From JBOGJI01 sp050747865 (GTDB lineage: Bacteria; Acidobacteriota; Thermoanaerobaculia; Multivoradales; JAHEKO01): DNA of 20,242 nucleotides. The translations under genes and the position numbers were made by a program. The DNA lies in NCBI GenBank assembly GCA_050747865.1, contig JBOGJI010000009.1, forward strand, positions 1-20,242. Reading direction: 5' to 3'. Below, one piece after another: positions 15,872 to 20,242 of the stretch (positions within the stretch are counted from its first letter, which is position 1; the number at the start of each line of letters is the position of its first letter). The notes under the pieces are model-generated. The model saw only the letters and a list, made by a program, of their open reading frames with translations. It made no database searches and was not told the DNA's origin.

Positions 15872-17355
15872 TCGCGCTCCGCTGGGTGGGGCCGGCGCTG
15901 GCGGCGACCGGCGGCGTCCTGTGGGCGTTGTGCTTCCACCGTGTGCCGCTGACCTTGGCCTCCTGGCTGGCGCTGGCGCCCCTGGTGCTGCTGGCGCGTC
16001 ACCCGCGCGGAGCGCTGCTCGGCGGGCTCTACGGCTTCAGCTACTGGATGGTGGCGATCTGGTGGATTGCCCCGACGCTGGAGGTCTTCGGCGGGCTGCC
16101 CTCCTGGCTGGGCTGGTGTCTGCTCGCCGTTCTCGCCGGCTACCTGGCGCTCTACAACCTGGCCTTCGGCTGGATCGTCCACCGCCTGTGGCGGCGCCGT
16201 AGTTGGGCGCTTCTCCTGGGGGCGCCGGCGGCGTGGGTGGCGCTCGAGTGGCTGCGCGGCTGGCTGCTCACCGGCTTTCCCTGGAATCTGGCGGCCTATG
16301 CCTGGGCGGAGATGCCGGGCGCCCTGGCGCTCACCGCCTGGGTGGGATCCTGGGGGGTCTCCTTTCTGCTGCTTTTCGCCAACACCGGGATCGCCCTGGG
16401 CTGGGCGCGCAAGCGCTGGGAGCCGGCCGGCGCCGCCGTGCTGGCGGCCCTCTGCCTGCTCGCCGTGGCCGCCCGGTGGGGGGGGCCGCGCTCTCCGCGC
16501 GCCATCGAGTCCGCTTCCGCGGCGGGCCAGCCGGTTCGCATCCTGCAGCCAAACATCCCGAACCTGCCGGTCTACGACGAGCAGGTGGTGTTCGAGAACC
16601 TGGAGAAGGTGCTGGCGCAGTCGGCGCGCGCCTGCGCTGACGGCGCCCTCTTGATCTGGCCGGAGAGCGCCGCCTGGCCGTTCACGCTCGAGGACTCGCC
16701 CCTGCTGCGCCAGGCCCTCGACCGCCTGACGCGGCGGGGATGCCCGGTGCTCGTCAATACTCCGATGAGCGAGGCGGAACAGGACTACAACTCGGTCGTC
16801 CTGGTGGATCGTGGCGGGCCAGTCGCGCGCTACGACAAGCGCCATCTCGTGCCCTACGGCGAATACGTGCCCTTGAAGCGCCTGTTCCCGTTCATCGGCA
16901 CCGTCGCCCGGGCCGCCGGGGACTTCACGGCGGCGGACGAGGTCCGCCTGCTCCCCTGGGGACGGGAGGGGCTGGGGGCGGCGATCTGCTTCGAGGTCAT
17001 CTTCCCCGGGGAGGTGGCCGCCACCGTGCGGCGCGGCGCCACCGTCCTAGTGACGGTGACCAACGACGCCTGGTACGGCCCCACCTCCGCCCCCTGGCAA
17101 CACTTCCGGGCCGCGCAGTTCCGCGCCGCCGAGACCCACCGGCCGATGTTGCGGGCGGCCATCACCGGGGTGTCGGGGTCGATCGGCCCGGACGGCGAGA
17201 TCCGCTCGCTGCTCGGCGTCGACCGGCAGGGTGTGCTGGCGGATGAGGTGGTGGGTCGGACGGGGCTGACCCCGTTCGTCCGTGCCCCTTGGTTGACGCC
17301 TCTGCTGTCGCTGGTGATCCTCGTCGTTGCTCTCTGGCGCTCCCGCGCCCGGTAG
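15868..17355 (+). CDS. lnt: Apolipoprotein N-acyltransferase
   Basis: Lnt adds the third acyl chain to the N-terminal cysteine of lipoproteins at the periplasmic face of the inner membrane. The 495-residue product has hydrophobic helices through about residue 205, then a nitrilase-like domain (about 220-465) and a final C-terminal helix. The catalytic triad is visible: Glu266 in WPESAAW, Lys324 in YDKRHLVPYGEYVP and Cys374 in AAICFEVIFP, close to the positions known in Escherichia coli. TNDAWYGPTSAPWQHF and RAAITGVSG are also diagnostic. The start GTG 15868 overlaps the stop of the SPOR gene (GTGA). At least one lipoprotein gene is in the same window (9414). Confidence 0.96.
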   Translation: MIALRWVGPALAATGGVLWALCFHRVPLTLASWLALAPLVLLARHPRGALLGGLYGFSYWMVAIWWIAPTLEVFGGLPSWLGWCLLAVLAGYLALYNLAFGWIVHRLWRRRSWALLLGAPAAWVALEWLRGWLLTGFPWNLAAYAWAEMPGALALTAWVGSWGVSFLLLFANTGIALGWARKRWEPAGAAVLAALCLLAVAARWGGPRSPRAIESASAAGQPVRILQPNIPNLPVYDEQVVFENLEKVLAQSARACADGALLIWPESAAWPFTLEDSPLLRQALDRLTRRGCPVLVNTPMSEAEQDYNSVVLVDRGGPVARYDKRHLVPYGEYVPLKRLFPFIGTVARAAGDFTAADEVRLLPWGREGLGAAICFEVIFPGEVAATVRRGATVLVTVTNDAWYGPTSAPWQHFRAAQFRAAETHRPMLRAAITGVSGSIGPDGEIRSLLGVDRQGVLADEVVGRTGLTPFVRAPWLTPLLSLVILVVALWRSRAR

Positions 17356-17380
17356 CCGGTGATGGGGGGCGAAACGGCTT

Positions 17381-17389
17381 TGCTATATT
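17381..17389 (+). promoter_or_regulatory. Extended -10 promoter element for prfB
   Basis: TGCTATATT is an extended -10 element (TG, one base, TATATT) in the 55-base gap between lnt and prfB. It would give a leader of about 15 bases that contains the ribosome binding site GGAGA at 17400-17404. No good -35 is present, which extended -10 promoters tolerate. Confidence 0.45.
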
Positions 17390-17410
17390 GCACGGCGTTG
17401 GAGAGACATG

Positions 17411-18578
17411 ATGACAACCGCCACTGACCTTCCTTTGCGCCTGGGCGAGCTGCACCGACGGCTGCACGATCTCCGGGGGTATCTTTGACGCCCATGGCGT
17501 GCGGGCGAAGCTGGCCGAGATCGACGAGCGTATGGCCGCGCCCGGGTTCTGGGACGACCCGCAGGCCAGCGCCGAGGTGTTGCGGGCGCGCCGCGACCTG
17601 GAGCGGCGGCGGGAGACCGTCGCCTCCCTGCAGCAGGCGGCCGACGACCTGACCGCCTGGCGCGAGCTGCTGGCCGAAGGGGAGGAGGACGCGGAGGCCG
17701 AGTCGTTCGCGACGCGGCTGGACCGCGACCTGGACCGCCTGGAGCTGCAGCTCAAGCTCTCCGGTCCCGACGACGACAAGAACGCCCTGCTGGCGATCAA
17801 CGCCGGCGCCGGTGGCACCGAGTCACAGGACTGGGCGGAGATGCTGCTGCGCATGTACGTTCGCTGGGCGGAGCAGCACGACTACGAAGCCGAGCTGCTG
17901 GATCGCCTGGACGGCGAGGAGGCGGGCATCAAGAGCGCGACGCTGGCGGTGCGCGGGCCGCACGCCTTCGGCTACCTCAAAGGCGAGGGCGGGGTCCACC
18001 GGCTGGTGCGCATCAGCCCGTTCGATTCCCAGAGCCGGCGCCACACCTCGTTCGCCTCGGTCGCCGTCTACCCGGAGGTGGACGACGAGGTGAAGGTCGA
18101 GATCGACGACAACGATCTGCGCATCGACACCTTCCGCGCCTCGGGCGCCGGCGGCCAGCATGTCAACAAGACCGAGTCGGCGGTGCGCATCACCCACCTG
18201 CCGACCGGCATCGTCGTCTCGTGCCAGAACGAGCGCAGCCAGCACAAGAATCGCGCCACCGCGATGCGCGTCCTCAAGTCGCGGCTCTACGACCTCGAGG
18301 CGCGGCGCCGCGAGGAGGAGCTGGAGAAGAAGAGCGGCGAGAAGAAGGAGATCGCCTGGGGCAGCCAGATCCGCTCCTACGTCCTGCAGCCCTATCGCAT
18401 GGTCAAGGATCACCGGACCGGCGAGGAGGTCGGGGACGCCGATCGCGTCCTCGACGGCGGCATCGATCCGTTCATCGAGGCCTGGCTCAAGGGCCGCATC
18501 GCGTCGCCCGAGCAGGCCGCGGGCGAGCCCTCCCAGAGCTCCGAGCATGTCCACGTTGACCGTCGTCACAGGCTCTAA
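17411..18578 (+). CDS. prfB: Peptide chain release factor 2, made by programmed +1 frameshift
   Basis: RF2 recognises UGA and UAA stop codons and triggers peptide release on the ribosome. The zero frame runs from ATG 17411 for 25 codons to TGA at 17486-17488. A +1 shift at CTT TGA continues into the main frame from 17487 to TAA 18578, giving 388 residues. With that numbering Ser202-Pro203-Phe204 is the stop-codon-reading SPF motif and Gly247-Gly248-Gln249 the GGQ that triggers hydrolysis, in GAGGQHVNKTESA. WGSQIRSYVLQPYRMVKDHRT is cut here to its recognisable C-terminal parts: IRSYVLQPYRMVKDHRTG. The C-terminal tail is about 20 residues longer than usual and overlaps the next gene. ATG 17411 is preferred over the adjacent ATG 17408 because it is better spaced from GGAGA. 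Confidence 0.95.
17474..17489 (+). other. prfB programmed +1 frameshift site
   Basis: The sequence CGG GGG TAT CTT TGA C matches the Escherichia coli RF2 frameshift site at 15 of 16 bases. It has the internal Shine-Dalgarno-like GGGGG, the slippery CTT and the in-frame TGA followed by C, a weak stop context. When RF2 is scarce the ribosome slips by one base, so the site is an autoregulatory switch. Confidence 0.95.
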
Positions 18579-20217
18579 GGCCCGGCTCCAGCGCGAACCG
18601 GAGGCCGCCGCCTCGGCACCGGCGATCGACTACGTATCGCCGCTGCCGCCGGTGCGCTCGGGGATCTCGGACTACAGCGTCGACCTGCTGCCGCATCTTG
18701 CGGCGCTCTGCGACGTGCGCCTGGTGCGGCTGCCGGAGCAGCCGGTGGATCGCAAGGTCGAACAGCGTTACACCGTGGTGGCGCCGGATCGGCTGGGGGA
18801 GGGCGGGCGCGTGCCGCTCTACCAGATGGGCAACAACCTCTATCACGAGGCGGTCGGGGAGCTGGCGTGGCGGCGACCCGGCATCTTGACCCTGCACGAC
18901 CTGGTGCTGCACCACCTGCTGCTCGGCCGCACCCTGGGACGGGGGCACTTCGAGCCCTACCGGCGGGAGCTGACCGAGGAGTACGGTTGGATCGGCTGGG
19001 AGGTCGCGCGTCCGCTGGCCTGGGGCGGCTACTCCGAGGCGCCGCAGTTCGGCCTGCCCGCCCACCGTGGCCTGCTGCGGACCCAGCGCGGCGTGCTCGT
19101 GCACAGCCGCTGGGCCGCCGAGCAGATCGCGTTCGAGGCGCCCGAGGTCACCGTCCGCGTCGTGCCCATGGGCGTGCCGCTGCCCGAGCGGGCCACCATC
19201 GCCGAGGGCGAGGCGTTCCGCCGCCGCCTGCGGATCCCGCTGGACGTCCCCGTGCTCGGCTCCCTCGGCTTCCAGACGCCGATGAAGCGCACGCCGCAGA
19301 TCATCCGCGCCCTGGCCCGTCCCGCCCTCGCCGCGGCCCACCTGATCGTCGCCGGCGAGGTCTCGGAGTACCTCGACCTCGCGACCCCGGTCCGAGAGGC
19401 CGGGGTGGGGGATCGGGTGCATATCACCGGCTTCCTGCCGTACGAGGAGTTCCACGCGGCGGTGGCCGCCTGCGACGTGTGCTTCAACCTGCGCTATCCG
19501 ACGGCGGGGGAGACGTCCGCCTCGCTGCTGCGCATCCTGGCGGTCGGCCGTCCGGTGCTGGTCTCCGACTTCGCGCAGTTCTCGGATCTGCCGGACACGG
19601 CGGTGAGCAAGGTGGGGCTGGGAGACGGGGAGGTGGAGGAGCTGGCCGCGAGCGCGGCGCGGCTGCTCGCCGACCCGGCCGGGCGGCAGCGCATGGCCGA
19701 AGCGGCCCGCGCCTACGTGCGCACCGAGCACGATCCAGAGGCGGCGGCACGCCGAATCGTCGACGCCTGCCGGGAGCTGGCGCCGCTGCCGCCGGCGACC
19801 GATCCCCGGCTGCCGGAGGCGGCGGAGCCGCGGCGCCCGACCAGCCTGACCTGGTCCTTTCTCGGCGGCGCGCTCGAGGTCGAGGAGCCGGAGCTGCCGT
19901 GGCGGATCGGCGAGGCGCGCACCGTCCGGGCGCGCCTGCGCAACCAGGGCCTGGCCCGCTGGCTGGCCACCCGCGTAGGTCCCGGTGGCGTCCACGTGCG
20001 CGTGGCGTTCCGGGACGGCGCGGGCGAGCGGCTGCCGCGCCAGCGATGGCTGCGGCTGCCCCGCCACTTGGATCCCGGGGAGGAGCTCCTCCTCGAGACG
20101 CGGATCCGGCGGCCCCCCGGAGCCTGGACGTTGATCATGGAGCCCGTCGTCGTCGGCAACACCAGTTTCTGGGCCCTCGGCGGCCCGGTCTGGCAGCGCG
20201 TTCTGGATGGAATCTGA
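18547..20217 (+). CDS. Glycosyltransferase (GT4-like) with C-terminal beta-rich domain
   Basis: This 556-residue protein looks like a GT-B glycosyltransferase using a nucleotide sugar; acceptor and sugar cannot be told. The N-terminal half opens with YVSPLPPVRSGISDYS, the glycine-bearing loop of the family, followed by QMGNNLYHE and GILTLHDLVLHH. The second half has LGSLGFQTPMKRTPQIIRAL, VHITGFLPYEEF and FNLRYPTAGETSASLLRILA, with Glu in place of the usual EGFG block, then GRPVLVSD. From about residue 430 an additional domain of about 125 residues has alternating beta pattern and ends NTSFWALGGPVW; it resembles Ig-like beta-sandwich add-ons. ATG 18547 lies within the last 32 bases of prfB, with a weak ribosome binding site, so translational coupling is likely. 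Confidence 0.85.
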   Translation: MSTLTVVTGSKARLQREPEAAASAPAIDYVSPLPPVRSGISDYSVDLLPHLAALCDVRLVRLPEQPVDRKVEQRYTVVAPDRLGEGGRVPLYQMGNNLYHEAVGELAWRRPGILTLHDLVLHHLLLGRTLGRGHFEPYRRELTEEYGWIGWEVARPLAWGGYSEAPQFGLPAHRGLLRTQRGVLVHSRWAAEQIAFEAPEVTVRVVPMGVPLPERATIAEGEAFRRRLRIPLDVPVLGSLGFQTPMKRTPQIIRALARPALAAAHLIVAGEVSEYLDLATPVREAGVGDRVHITGFLPYEEFHAAVAACDVCFNLRYPTAGETSASLLRILAVGRPVLVSDFAQFSDLPDTAVSKVGLGDGEVEELAASAARLLADPAGRQRMAEAARAYVRTEHDPEAAARRIVDACRELAPLPPATDPRLPEAAEPRRPTSLTWSFLGGALEVEEPELPWRIGEARTVRARLRNQGLARWLATRVGPGGVHVRVAFRDGAGERLPRQRWLRLPRHLDPGEELLLETRIRRPPGAWTLIMEPVVVGNTSFWALGGPVWQRVLDGI

Positions 20218-20242
20218 GAGCTGGATCGAGGAGGTGCGGCGG
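20207..20242 (+). CDS. Possible start of the next gene (partial)
   Basis: ATG 20207 opens a frame that stays open to the window end, reading MESESWIEEVRR. It overlaps the last 11 bases of the glycosyltransferase gene, a spacing common in this window. There is no strong ribosome binding site, and twelve codons are too few to name a product. Confidence 0.35.
   Translation, partial: MESESWIEEVRR

Noticed and set aside
17499..18578. RF2 starting at GTG 17499 as a simple gene
   Set aside because: The upstream ATG, ribosome binding site and near-perfect frameshift site show that the protein begins at 17411 in the other frame.
18487..20067. 526-residue minus-strand open frame
   Set aside because: Antisense shadow of the glycosyltransferase gene with composition typical of reverse-strand reading.

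Overview
The window is a very GC-rich bacterial chromosome segment, almost fully coding, with no tRNA, rRNA, CRISPR array or insertion sequence that I could see. Gene content points to a Gram-negative, PssA- and Lnt-containing bacterium with TonB, a Tat-exported molybdoenzyme and SPFH/NfeD membrane proteins. The style of the TonB protein, of the glycosyltransferase with a C-terminal beta-rich domain, and of the short-leader promoters fits Acidobacteriota (Thermoanaerobaculia-like). This placement is an inference and not something the sequence proves.

Layout. (1) 100-1995: an accessory-looking block with a TonB-family energy transducer interrupted by an in-frame amber codon, a serine beta-lactamase-like hydrolase broken just after its SxxK motif, and a divergent TetR regulator. 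Between the last two lies a near-consensus promoter (TTGACA, 18 nt, TGTAAT on the minus strand) overlapped by two dyads, so the regulatory circuit looks intact while its apparent target genes are damaged. (2) 2141-3821: a DinB-like protein diverging from a threonine aldolase. (3) 3967-6234: a Tat-exported xanthine-dehydrogenase-family molybdopterin subunit of the IorB type, with no partner subunit in view. (4) 6239-9294, minus strand: a CBS/cysteine-synthase-type PLP enzyme followed 23 bp later by an SLC13 anion transporter, then a small secreted CHRD-like protein.

(5) 9414-12906, plus strand: an unrecognised lipoprotein, then pssA (phosphatidylserine synthase), then a DUF255/YyaL thioredoxin-fold protein whose start overlaps the pssA stop. 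(6) 12979-20242, plus strand: nfeD, a slipin, a SPOR-domain protein, lnt, prfB with a complete programmed +1 frameshift site, a glycosyltransferase with an added C-terminal domain that overlaps the prfB end, and probably the first codons of another gene. Block 6 is mostly envelope-related: membrane protease/scaffold pair, peptidoglycan-binding SPOR protein and lipoprotein N-acylation.

The best candidates for a second look are the amber codon in the TonB gene, the TetR circuit left pointing at a broken gene, the unpaired molybdoenzyme subunit, the lipoprotein-pssA-DUF255 run, and the glycosyltransferase C-terminal domain. I did not find a clearly novel multi-gene system; most genes belong to known families.
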